A DNA stretch of 15,151 nucleotides, from contig JACZKN010000158.1 of assembly GCA_014859985.1 (NCBI GenBank), positions 1 to 15,151 of the forward strand, written 5' to 3'. Positions 1-5,753 of this stretch are shown here, piece after piece. Source of the stretch: Candidatus Krumholzibacteriia bacterium (GTDB lineage: Bacteria > Krumholzibacteriota > Krumholzibacteriia > LZORAL124-64-63). Positions within the stretch are counted from its first letter, which is position 1. Every line of letters begins with the position of its first letter. The position numbers were made by a program, and so were the translations under genes. The notes under the pieces were generated by a model. The model saw only the letters and a list, made by a program, of their open reading frames with translations, did no database searches and was not told the origin of the DNA.

Positions 1-21
1 GAGTCCAACCGTCCCCCCCGA

Positions 22-141
22 TAGGCACCGGCCCTTAGGCCGTGACCTGCCCTGGGCCGGGAACAATCCGCAGGCCCGCCGCCAGGCGGGCCGAGGACGT
101 TCCCGGCCTAGGGCAGGTCACGGCCTAAGGCCCGGCGCCTA
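22..141. repeat. Long intergenic hairpin at the 3' end of cysE (arms 22-64 / 99-141)
   Basis: Bases 22-64 pair with 99-141 over 43 positions, with two mismatches (27/136 and 32/131) and one G-T wobble. The 34-base loop contains a second perfect 8-bp stem (73-80 with 85-92, loop GCCA). The right arm ends exactly on the TAG stop of the minus-strand serine acetyltransferase (139-141), and the left arm starts with TAG on the plus strand. It probably acts as a transcription terminator or mRNA 3'-end structure, possibly in both directions. It is much longer than a usual intrinsic terminator and has no T-tract. Two similar structures lie at 4631-4761 and 4848-4959. Confidence 0.85.
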
Positions 142-1059
142 CCCCATCTTGACGTGGCCGCCGGGGGGAACCGAAGAGGTGACCCAGGCCCCGCCGCCGA
201 CCACGGCGCCGTCGCCGATCACGGTCTCGCCGCCCAGGATGGTGGCGCCCGCGTAGATGGTCACGTCGTTGCCGATGGTGGGGTGGCGCTTGCCGCCCTT
301 GACCAGGGTGCCGTCGGGGTTCCTGCGGAAGCTGAGGGCGCCCAGGGTCACGCCCTGGTAGAGCTTGACGCCGCTGCCGATGTCGGTGGTCTCGCCGATC
401 ACCACGCCCGTGCCGTGATCGACGAAGAAGCCGGGACCGATGCGCGCGCCGGGGTGGATGTCCAGGCCGGTGTTGCGATGGGCCCACTCGTTCATCATGC
501 GCGGCAGCAGCGGCACGCCCAGGCGGTACAGCGGATGGGCCAACCGGTGCACCGTGACCGCCAGCACGCCGGGGTAGCAGAGGATCACTTCCTCGGTGTT
601 GGTGGCGGCGGGGTCGCCCTCGAAGGCGGCCTGGACGTCGCCGGCCACCAGGGCACGGATCTCCGGCAGCTGCCGCAGGAAATCCATGGTCACGAAGCGC
701 GCCGCGTCGCGGAAGCGGTCCGGGCCGGGCTCGGTCCCCGCGAGCTCCCACAGCTCCTCGCACACACAACCGGCCTGGTGGCAGAAGCGCAGGGTGCGCT
801 CCACCGCCTCCTCCAGGTGCCTTCCCACCCGGTCCAGCCGGGCGCCGATCAGGACCTCCAGGTCCGCGTCGTGGGGCACCGGCGCCCCGTGGTAGCCGGG
901 CAGCACCACCGCCAGCAGCTCGGCCAGGATGCCGGCCACCAGCTCGGGGCCCGGCAGATCCTTCTCGCCGGCCCGGTTGATGCCGCCGTGGTCGCGGTAG
1001 GTCGCCACCAGCCTGCTGGTGACCTCGCGCAGGTGGCGGCTGCGGTCCTCGCTGGTCAT
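139..1059 (-). CDS. cysE: Serine O-acetyltransferase
   Basis: Transfers acetyl from acetyl-CoA to L-serine, giving O-acetylserine, the first step of cysteine synthesis in the cytoplasm. The 306-residue protein has an alpha-helical N-terminal domain (about 1-195) and a left-handed beta-helix of hexapeptide repeats (about 196-296). Family active-site motifs are present: DIHPGA (200-205, the Asp equivalent to E. coli Asp143) and DHGTG (214-218, His215 equivalent to His158), then GVVIGET and KRHPTIG. The length fits the longer SAT class with an extended N-terminal domain. The chain stops soon after the beta-helix, at VKMG. It therefore lacks the long flexible tail ending in Ile that docks into CysK in E. 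coli, so a canonical cysteine synthase complex is doubtful (inference). It lies 22 bp downstream of cysK in the same operon, and its stop codon is part of a long hairpin. The ATG start gives a complete N-terminal domain. Confidence 0.93.
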   Translation of the reverse strand: MTSEDRSRHLREVTSRLVATYRDHGGINRAGEKDLPGPELVAGILAELLAVVLPGYHGAPVPHDADLEVLIGARLDRVGRHLEEAVERTLRFCHQAGCVCEELWELAGTEPGPDRFRDAARFVTMDFLRQLPEIRALVAGDVQAAFEGDPAATNTEEVILCYPGVLAVTVHRLAHPLYRLGVPLLPRMMNEWAHRNTGLDIHPGARIGPGFFVDHGTGVVIGETTDIGSGVKLYQGVTLGALSFRRNPDGTLVKGGKRHPTIGNDVTIYAGATILGGETVIGDGAVVGGGAWVTSSVPPGGHVKMG

Positions 1060-1081
1060 AAGATGCCTGCTCCCGCGGATC

Positions 1082-2017
1082 CTAGTCCATGAAGTCCTTG
1101 AACAGGTCCGTCGAAAGGTAGCGTTCGCCGAACGACGGGATCACGGCCACGATCCGCTTGCCGGCCATGCCCGCGCGCGCCGCCACCTGCAGGGCGCTCC
1201 ACAGGGCCGCGCCGCTGCTGATACCGACCAGCAGGCCCTCCTCCCGGGCCGCCCGGCGGGCCATGCCGATGGCGTCCTCGTTGGTCACGGCGATGACCTC
1301 GTCGATCAGCCCGGTGTCGAGGATCGAGGGCACGAAGCCCGCGCCGATGCCCTGGATCTTGTGGGGGCCGGGTTCGCCCCCCGCCAGCACCGGCGAGGCC
1401 GAGGGCTCCACCGCCACGATGCGCAGGTTGCGGTTCAGTTCCTTCAGCCGCCGGCCCGCGCCGGTCAGGGTCCCGCCGGTGCCCACGCCCGCCACCAGGA
1501 CGTCGATGCGCCCGCCGGTGTCGGCCCAGATCTCCTGGGCGGTGGTGCGGTAATGGATCTCCGGGTTGGCCGGGTTGTCGAACTGCTGGGGCATGTAGGC
1601 GCCCCGGCGCTCCTTGAGCAGCACCTCGGCCCGGGCGATGGCGCCCTTCATGCCCTTGGCCGCCTCGGTCAGCACCAGCTCGGCGCCCAGGGCCCGCAGC
1701 ACCGCCCGCCGCTCCTTCGACATGCTCTCGGGCATCACCAGGGTCACCTTGTAGCCCCGGGCCGCGCCCACGAAGGCCAGGGCGATGCCGGTGTTGCCGC
1801 TGGTGGGCTCGATGATCTCGCCCCCCGGCTGGAGCTTCCCGTCCCGTTCGGCCGCCAGGATCATGGCCAGGCCGATGCGATCCTTGACGCTGCTCATGGG
1901 GTTGAGGCTCTCCAGCTTGGCCACGATCTCGCCGGGGCCCGGGTTCAGGCGCCCGATGCGTACCAGCGGCGTCCCGCCGATGACGTCCACCACGCTGGCG
2001 TGGATCCGTTCGTTCAT
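1082..2017 (-). CDS. cysK: Cysteine synthase A (O-acetylserine sulfhydrylase)
   Basis: A PLP-dependent fold-type II enzyme that converts O-acetylserine and sulfide to cysteine and acetate. Of 311 residues, the following are recognisable: the PLP lysine in MSSVKDR (Lys45), the substrate loop PTSGNTG (71-77), the phosphate-binding loop GVGTGGT (177-183), the KIQGIGAGFVP segment (220-230) typical of CysK, and the SSGA motif (267-270) near the PLP pyridine. Length and motif order match CysK rather than cystathionine beta-synthase, which would carry extra domains. The start is supported by AGGAGG at 2025-2030, 7 bases upstream of the ATG. It is the first gene of the cysK-cysE operon. An AT-rich palindrome at 2093-2107, about 75 bases upstream, is a candidate operator. 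Confidence 0.95.
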   Translation of the reverse strand: MNERIHASVVDVIGGTPLVRIGRLNPGPGEIVAKLESLNPMSSVKDRIGLAMILAAERDGKLQPGGEIIEPTSGNTGIALAFVGAARGYKVTLVMPESMSKERRAVLRALGAELVLTEAAKGMKGAIARAEVLLKERRGAYMPQQFDNPANPEIHYRTTAQEIWADTGGRIDVLVAGVGTGGTLTGAGRRLKELNRNLRIVAVEPSASPVLAGGEPGPHKIQGIGAGFVPSILDTGLIDEVIAVTNEDAIGMARRAAREEGLLVGISSGAALWSALQVAARAGMAGKRIVAVIPSFGERYLSTDLFKDFMD

Positions 2018-2092
2018 CCTGCTGCCTCCTGGTCCGGCCTGCCGGCGCGGATCCGGTACCGCGGCTGGGCGCGGGTGCCCCGCCCGAATACA

Positions 2093-2107
2093 TGATAGAA
2101 TATATCA
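2093..2107. promoter_or_regulatory. AT-rich palindrome upstream of cysK, candidate operator
   Basis: TGATA-N5-TATCA is a perfect 5-bp inverted repeat inside an AT-rich island (about 2086-2112) in otherwise very GC-rich DNA. It lies 76 bases upstream of the cysK start. Position and symmetry suggest a transcription-factor site or promoter core for the cysK-cysE operon, for example an Rrf2/CymR- or LysR-type regulator, but I cannot name the protein. No convincing -35/-10 pair was found around it. The rest of the 2018-2299 intergenic region holds the cysK ribosome binding site (2025-2030), an 11-bp direct repeat GCGACGGATCC (2151-2161 and 2168-2178), and the ribosome binding site of the DUF1573 gene. 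Confidence 0.35.
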
Positions 2108-2299
2108 ACATTGGTGCCAGGGGAGATTCCCACCGGCTCCATCCCGCTGCGCGACGGATCCCGCCGTGCGACGGATCCTTGCCACCGCGGGCAAAAGGGG
2201 CAAGATTAGCAGACGTCCGCCGGCCGGGAACCCGACCGCCAGCCGGGGGTATCATCGGGCCGAGCCGACGACCAGGACCATCCGGGAGGACCGACCGCC

Positions 2300-3310
2300 A
2301 TGCGTGACACGATTGCCCGCTTTTTCGCCGCCGGTGCGCTGCTGGCCCTGGCCGCCCTGCCCGCGGCCGGCCAGGTGATCAGCGTCGAGCCCAGGTTCTA
2401 CGATTTCGGCACCATGAAGCAGCAGGAGAGCCGCACCACCTTCCTCGAGGTGGCCAACCGGGGCGCCGGGCTGCTGATCATCGCCAACGTCGAGGCCGAC
2501 TGCGGTTGCACCGTGCCGACTTTGACCACCAGCCGCCTGGCTCCCGGCGAGACCACCCGGATCGAAGTGCGCTTCGACAGCAAGAAGTTCCACGGCAAGC
2601 AGCACAAGACCGTCAAGATCCACTCCAACGACCCCCAGAACCCGGTCGTCGACGTCATGGTGTCGGCCGACGTCCTGACGCCCCTGGTCATCGACCCGCC
2701 GACCCAGCGCATCGGCTTCACCCGGGCCCTGGTGGGCAGCGAGCAGTCGGGCCGCGTGGCCTTCACGGCCACCGAGCAGGACCTGCAGATCACCGTCGAC
2801 GAGTCCCGCAAGGGCCTGTTCGACGTGCGCGCGATCAACGGGCTGGACGGCGACCCGCGCCGCGCGGCCCTCGAGGTGGTGCTGCCCCCCGGGGCGCCGG
2901 CCGGGCGTCACCGGGACAACGTGCGGGTCAAGACCAACCTTGCCGATTTCGCGACGGTCGACATCGAGCTGAGCGCCTGGCGCTACGATGTCCTGGCGGC
3001 CATGCCCGAAGAGGTGAACTTCCGCTTCAAGCCCTCCTTCAAGCAGGACGTGCGGGTGGCTCCGACCGAGAAGGGCACCGCGTTCAAGATCACCGGCGCG
3101 GAGATCGACCTGCCGGAGATCACCGTCGTCGTGGACGAGACCATCCCCAACGTCGAGACCCTGGTCCGGCTGACCGGCACCCCCATCGGCGGGGACGACC
3201 CGCGGGCGGTCGCGAACCGCGGCCGCATCGAGGGCACCCTGACCATCCGCACCAACCTGCCGGACCTGCCGACGTTGACCGTGCCGGTCAAGTACATGGT
3301 CCGGCAGTGA
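2300..3310 (+). CDS. Exported DUF1573 domain protein
   Basis: The 336-residue protein starts with a signal peptide (MRDTIARFF, then an Ala/Leu-rich core, likely cleavage after AAG around residue 24). A DUF1573 domain follows (about 27-125) with the family hallmark ...DFGTM... NVEADCGCTVP (Cys68 and Cys70), LAPGE and KTVKIHSNDP. This is an Ig-like/ASPM-SPD-2-Hydin-type beta-sandwich. The remainder (about 126-336) is further beta-rich sequence, probably two more Ig-like repeats, one ending TIRTNLPDLPTLTVPVKY. DUF1573 proteins are exported or surface-associated and their function is not established. The ATG is preceded by GGGAGGA (2284-2290) at 9 bases. The stop overlaps the GTG start of the rhodanese-like gene, so the two are translationally coupled. 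The Cys-Gly-Cys motif here and in the MauE-like third gene hints at a periplasmic redox or metal role (inference). Confidence 0.85.
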   Translation: MRDTIARFFAAGALLALAALPAAGQVISVEPRFYDFGTMKQQESRTTFLEVANRGAGLLIIANVEADCGCTVPTLTTSRLAPGETTRIEVRFDSKKFHGKQHKTVKIHSNDPQNPVVDVMVSADVLTPLVIDPPTQRIGFTRALVGSEQSGRVAFTATEQDLQITVDESRKGLFDVRAINGLDGDPRRAALEVVLPPGAPAGRHRDNVRVKTNLADFATVDIELSAWRYDVLAAMPEEVNFRFKPSFKQDVRVAPTEKGTAFKITGAEIDLPEITVVVDETIPNVETLVRLTGTPIGGDDPRAVANRGRIEGTLTIRTNLPDLPTLTVPVKYMVRQ

Positions 3311-3822
3311 CCGCAGCGGCCCAGGAACGACGCTTCGGGCGCGCCCCCGGGCCCTGGGCGGGCACGGCCGCCCGGGAGGGCGCGGCGGTGCTGGCGGTGG
3401 CGCTCGCGCTGACCGCCCTCTCGTGGGCCCTGCGCCCGGACCGCCTGCCTTTGGTGGCGGATCCGGCCGTCTACGAGCTGGAGCTGGCGGCTCCCCTGGT
3501 GACCCCGACGGTAGCCCGGGACCTGTACGAGGCGGGCGACCACCTCTTCGTGGACGTTCGCCCGGGTACCCCCGCGGCCACCGTCCCGGGCGCGTTCCTG
3601 GTGCGCGAGGACAGCTTCGACGACGACCTGCTGCGCCAGTTCGACTTCCTGACCCCGGCCGACCCCCTGGTGATCGTCGGCGACGGGGAACTGACGGCCG
3701 CCTCCAACGTCGCCGGTCGCCTGCTGGACCGGGGCTGGCACGACGTGGTGATCATGTCCGGCGGCTTGGCGGCCTGGGAAGCCGCCGGCGGGCCGCTCGC
3801 GCCCCGGGAGGCCGCGCCGTGA
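3307..3822 (+). CDS. Membrane-anchored rhodanese-like protein lacking the catalytic cysteine
   Basis: The 171-residue reading starts at GTG 3307, overlapping the upstream TGA. An N-terminal hydrophobic segment (about 22-42, GAAVLAVALALTALSWAL) is followed by a rhodanese fold: LYEAGDHLFVDVRPG (73-87, with the conserved D-x-R), VPGAFLV (93-99, in place of the usual I-x-GA), PLVIVGDGELTAASNVAGRL (120-139), and GGLAAWEAAGGPL (152-164). In active rhodaneses the loop after the VIV strand is CxxGxR; here it is GDGELTA with no cysteine anywhere near. The protein should therefore not be a sulfurtransferase, and a binding or scaffolding role is more likely (inference). Topology predicts the domain outside the cytoplasm. 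The next gene starts with ATGA overlap, so all three genes form one operon. Confidence 0.8.
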   Translation: MTAAAQERRFGRAPGPWAGTAAREGAAVLAVALALTALSWALRPDRLPLVADPAVYELELAAPLVTPTVARDLYEAGDHLFVDVRPGTPAATVPGAFLVREDSFDDDLLRQFDFLTPADPLVIVGDGELTAASNVAGRLLDRGWHDVVIMSGGLAAWEAAGGPLAPREAAP

Positions 3823-4262
3823 TGCGCTGGACGGCCTTCCTGTGCCGGCTCGCCGTAGGCGGCATCTTCGTCTACGCCTGCCTGGACAAGATCCAGCACC
3901 CGCAGGCCTTCGCCGTCGACATCCACAACTACCGGCTGGTGCCGTGGGCGCTGCTGCACCCCTGGGCCCACTACCTGCCCGTGCTGGAGGCGACCGCCGG
4001 CCTGGCCCTGGTGCTGGGCGTCGCGCGCCGCGGGGCGGCCCTGGTGCTGGGCGGCCTGACGGTGGTGTTCATCGTCGCCATCGCCATGGCCCTGCTGCGG
4101 GGCCTGGACATCAGCTGCGGCTGCTTCGACACCGATGGTGGGCATGGCGTGGGCCTGGACCTGCTGCTGCGCGACCTGGTGCTGCTCTTGGCCTGCCTGC
4201 CACCGCTGCTGGTGCGCGACTCCGGACCGGCCCTGGAACAACTGTGGCGGGGTCGTCCGTGA
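3822..4262 (+). CDS. MauE/DoxX-family redox-associated membrane protein
   Basis: A 146-residue integral membrane protein with four predicted helices (about 5-22, 50-68, 73-92 and 112-131). It has the family's early motif F-x-YA-x-LDKI-x-HPxAFA (16-31) followed by YRLVP (37-41). The loop motif ISCGCFD (97-103, Cys99 and Cys101) is characteristic of MauE-like proteins, whose founding member is needed for maturation of the disulfide-rich methylamine dehydrogenase small subunit. No methylamine dehydrogenase genes are present, so here it is best described as a membrane thiol/redox partner of the DUF1573 and rhodanese-like proteins encoded just upstream. The start ATG overlaps the rhodanese stop (ATGA). 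A terminator begins right at the stop codon. Confidence 0.8.
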   Translation: MRWTAFLCRLAVGGIFVYACLDKIQHPQAFAVDIHNYRLVPWALLHPWAHYLPVLEATAGLALVLGVARRGAALVLGGLTVVFIVAIAMALLRGLDISCGCFDTDGGHGVGLDLLLRDLVLLLACLPPLLVRDSGPALEQLWRGRP

Positions 4263-4293
4263 AGCCTTCATCTTGTGCAACGACAAGGCTTTT
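4262..4293 (+). terminator. Intrinsic terminator of the DUF1573-rhodanese-MauE operon
   Basis: A stem of CTTGT (4272-4276) with ACAAG (4283-4287), extended by AAGC (4262-4265) with GCTT (4288-4291) across an internal bulge, is followed by TTTT (4290-4293). It sits immediately after the stop codon at 4260-4262 and separates this operon from the ferredoxin promoter. Confidence 0.6.
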
Positions 4294-4314
4294 GAACTGG
4301 AATATGATTCTCAG

Positions 4315-4335
4315 CGCCGATTTGACAATTCGGCG
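4315..4335. promoter_or_regulatory. 21-bp palindrome overlapping the ferredoxin -35 box, candidate operator
   Basis: Bases 4315-4335 are an inverted repeat with 9 of 10 pairs matched around a central A at 4325. The arms begin CGCCGA and end TTCGGCG. The -35 hexamer TTGACA (4322-4327) occupies the middle, so a bound protein would block RNA polymerase. The regulator is unknown. Symmetry and placement are seen directly; the operator role is inference. Confidence 0.5.
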
Positions 4336-4349
4336 TCAGCCATTATTCT
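4322..4349 (+). promoter_or_regulatory. Sigma-70-type promoter for the ferredoxin gene
   Basis: TTGACA (4322-4327, perfect -35) is followed by 16 bases and TATTCT (4344-4349, 4 of 6 matches to TATAAT). Transcription would start near 4356, leaving a 5' leader of about 50 bases with AGGAGG at 4393-4398, 8 bases before the ATG. This is the clearest promoter in the window and lies in an unusually AT-rich stretch. Confidence 0.65.
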
Positions 4350-4406
4350 TGAGCGCAAGCAGCCGCTCCGTGCGGCACCCTCGACCGTCCTCAGGAGGAA
4401 TCCGAC

Positions 4407-4583
4407 ATGCCCGCCAAGGTTGACGAAACCAAGTGCTCCGGCTGCGAAGAGTGCGTCGACGCCTGCCCGACCGAGGTCATCTCGATGGTGGATGGCCACG
4501 CCTGGGTGAACCCCGACGACTGCATCGATTGCGAGGCCTGCATCGATGCCTGCCCGGAGGACGCCATCAGCATGGTGGACTGA
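4407..4583 (+). CDS. 2[4Fe-4S] ferredoxin, 58 residues
   Basis: A small acidic electron carrier with two clostridial-type cluster motifs. Cluster 1 is C10-x2-C13-x2-C16-x3-C20-P, and cluster 2 is C39-x2-C42-x2-C45-x3-C49-P. The two halves are internally symmetric (ACPTEVISMVD and ACPEDAISMVD), as in the ancient duplicated ferredoxin fold. The length of 58 residues fits bacterial 2[4Fe-4S] ferredoxins. The first 4Fe-4S loop is not extended, so it is not the Alvin type. A perfect AGGAGG (4393-4398) lies 8 bases upstream of the ATG, and a strong promoter with a palindromic overlap precedes it. The gene is monocistronic and ends in a terminator. The partner enzyme is not encoded nearby; a 2-oxoacid:ferredoxin oxidoreductase or hydrogenase elsewhere is possible. 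Confidence 0.95.
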   Translation: MPAKVDETKCSGCEECVDACPTEVISMVDGHAWVNPDDCIDCEACIDACPEDAISMVD

Positions 4584-4614
4584 CGTCCCGCAGCGACCAC
4601 CGACGATATATCTG

Positions 4615-4645
4615 GGGCGCCTCTCCATGGGGCGCCCTTTCCTTT
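4615..4645 (+). terminator. Intrinsic terminator downstream of the ferredoxin
   Basis: GGGCGCC (4615-4621) pairs perfectly with GGCGCCC (4631-4637) around a 9-base loop and is followed by TTTCCTTT (4638-4645). It lies 32 bases after the ferredoxin stop. Its right half is reused as the outer part of the long hairpin arm that starts at 4631, so the short and long stems are mutually exclusive. Confidence 0.6.
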
Positions 4646-4761
4646 GCACCGCGGTGAGGGGGACGGGAGTGTCAGGGGGGCGCCGGGGCGCGGTGCAAGC
4701 GAAGCGCCGCGGCGCCCCCCTGACACTCCCGTCCCTCACCGGCGGTGAAGGAAAGGGCGCC
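4631..4761. repeat. Long intergenic hairpin (arms about 4631-4685 / 4710-4761)
   Basis: The outer 14 bp (4631-4644 with 4748-4761) pair perfectly. After small bulges, 4654-4685 pairs with 4710-4739, interrupted only by a 2-base GG bulge in the left arm. In all about 50 bp of stem closes on a 24-base loop that can itself fold. It lies between the ferredoxin terminator and the hairpin at 4848-4959 and contains no open reading frame I can support. It shares the pattern GGAGTGT-CA-GGGGG with the next hairpin, which suggests the two may be related. Its role as a terminator or mRNA end-protecting structure is inferred. Confidence 0.8.
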
Positions 4762-4847
4762 ATAACGAGGCCGCGACAATGAGAAAGGCCGGACAGCGTG
4801 GCGGCCCACGGACTGGGCAGTGGCCTCTTCACCCCCGCCGCGTCGTC

Positions 4848-4959
4848 ATCTCCCCCAATAGGTGCAGGCCGGAGTGTGCATGGGGGTGCGGAGGCGCATC
4901 GCCTGCGCCGCGCCTCCGCACCCCCATGCACACTCCGGCCCCCACCTATTCGGGGAGAT
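4848..4959. repeat. Long intergenic hairpin overlapping the 3' end of the YbjQ gene (arms 4848-4897 / 4910-4959)
   Basis: Forty-seven of 50 arm positions pair without any gap. The inner 31 bp (4867-4897 with 4910-4940) are perfect, and mismatches occur only at 4856/4951, 4865/4942 and 4866/4941. The loop is 12 bases. The right arm runs into the minus-strand YbjQ gene and covers its last four codons and TAG stop (4946-4959). The left arm therefore holds a near-exact inverted copy of a coding end. The 86 bases between the two long hairpins (4762-4847) show nothing recognisable. Confidence 0.87.
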
Positions 4960-5272
4960 CCTCGACGACCACGGCGGTCCCATAGGCCAGCAGCTCCGCC
5001 GCGAGCTCCATCATCTCGCTGGTGGCGAAGCGCACGCCGACCACCGCGTTGGCCCCGTTGGCGCGGGCCTGCTCGACCATGCGGTCGAGGGCCTCCTCGC
5101 GGCATTCGGCGATCATCTTGGTGTAGTCGGAGATCTCGCCACCGACCAGGTTCTTCAGGCCCGCCAGCAGGTCGTGCCCCAGGTGGCGCGAACGGATGGT
5201 GTTGCCCCGCACCAGGCCGATGGTCCGGACGATGCGCTTGTGGGCGATGTCGTTGGTGGTGGTGATCAGCAT
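4946..5272 (-). CDS. YbjQ/UPF0145 family protein
   Basis: A 108-residue protein spanning the whole family length. Family hallmarks are seen in order: an early VRTIGLVRGNTIRSRH segment (15-30), a central GGEISDYTKMIAECREEALDRM (44-65), and ANGANAVVGVRF (71-82) followed by the C-terminal YGTAVVVE. YbjQ proteins form a pentameric fold, sometimes annotated as heavy-metal-binding; the biochemical role is not known. Here there are no clustered His/Cys that would support metal binding. It lies 28 bp downstream of the anti-sigma gene and is probably the last gene of the adenosyltransferase-sigma operon. Its final four codons and stop form part of a 50-bp hairpin. Confidence 0.88.
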   Translation of the reverse strand: MLITTTNDIAHKRIVRTIGLVRGNTIRSRHLGHDLLAGLKNLVGGEISDYTKMIAECREEALDRMVEQARANGANAVVGVRFATSEMMELAAELLAYGTAVVVEDLPE

Positions 5273-5300
5273 GCCGTCCCCCCCGGCCCCGCAAGGCCGC

Positions 5301-5753
5301 TCAACGGACCACGTCCCTGTAGCGCGTGCGGGCGCGCGCGTGGATGCGCTCCCGCACGACCGAGACCAGCAGCAGGGCCAGCCCGGCCACGCCGGCGATG
5401 ATGGCCGCCTTCACGAAGGGCGGCAGGCCGTCCGCCCCCAGCACCACCCGCAGCAGCACGGTGGCGCCCCAGCCCGCCAGCACCAGCACGCCCAGGCCCA
5501 GCAGCAGCCAGCCCAGGGAGCGTTCGCTGCGGTTGTACGCGCCCTGCCAGAAGCCCTCCCAGACTTCGGGCGGGGCGTCCTTCAGGCGGAGGGCGCCGGT
5601 CAGCGCCTTCAGGCGGTGCAGGCGCTCCACCTCGCGGCGGGCGCCGGCGTCCTCGGCCACCCAGGCCTCGATCCGGGCCGCCTCGGCCGCGTCCAGCTCC
5701 CCGTCCACGTAGGCGGAGAGCAGCGCGGCGTCGTGTCGGGGGTCGACGTTCAC
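5301..5753 (-). CDS. Membrane anti-sigma factor (zinc-finger-less)
   Basis: Read from GTG at 5753, which overlaps the sigma stop by 4 bases, the protein has 150 residues. The N-terminal cytoplasmic part carries the anti-sigma signature ALLSAYVDGELDAAEAARIE (10-29) that contacts sigma. Two transmembrane helices follow (about 80-106 and 115-134) and a short basic tail. ECF anti-sigma factors of the ZAS class have H-x3-C-x2-C after this signature. Here the N-terminal domain contains no cysteine, so it cannot bind zinc in that way and should not be a thiol-redox sensor. Pairing and overlap with the ECF sigma gene are the strongest evidence for its job. Signal and protease control cannot be read from the sequence. 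A longer reading upstream of 5753 lies within the sigma gene and is rejected. Confidence 0.85.
   Translation of the reverse strand: MNVDPRHDAALLSAYVDGELDAAEAARIEAWVAEDAGARREVERLHRLKALTGALRLKDAPPEVWEGFWQGAYNRSERSLGWLLLGLGVLVLAGWGATVLLRVVLGADGLPPFVKAAIIAGVAGLALLLVSVVRERIHARARTRYRDVVR

Noticed and set aside
1..24. End of a plus-strand coding sequence stopping at TAG 22-24
   Set aside because: Only seven codons are visible and none is recognisable. The TAG could simply mirror the cysE stop within the hairpin, so it is mentioned as a possibility but not annotated.
154..1092. Long plus-strand open frames of 312 and 358 residues over 154-2095
   Set aside because: They are antisense to the clear cysE and cysK genes, are low-complexity Ala/Gly/His/Gln-rich translations, and arise from the high G+C content.
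4641..4950. Long hairpins as insertion-sequence or MITE remnants
   Set aside because: No transposase, target-site duplication or shared terminal sequence was seen, and one arm includes native coding sequence of YbjQ.
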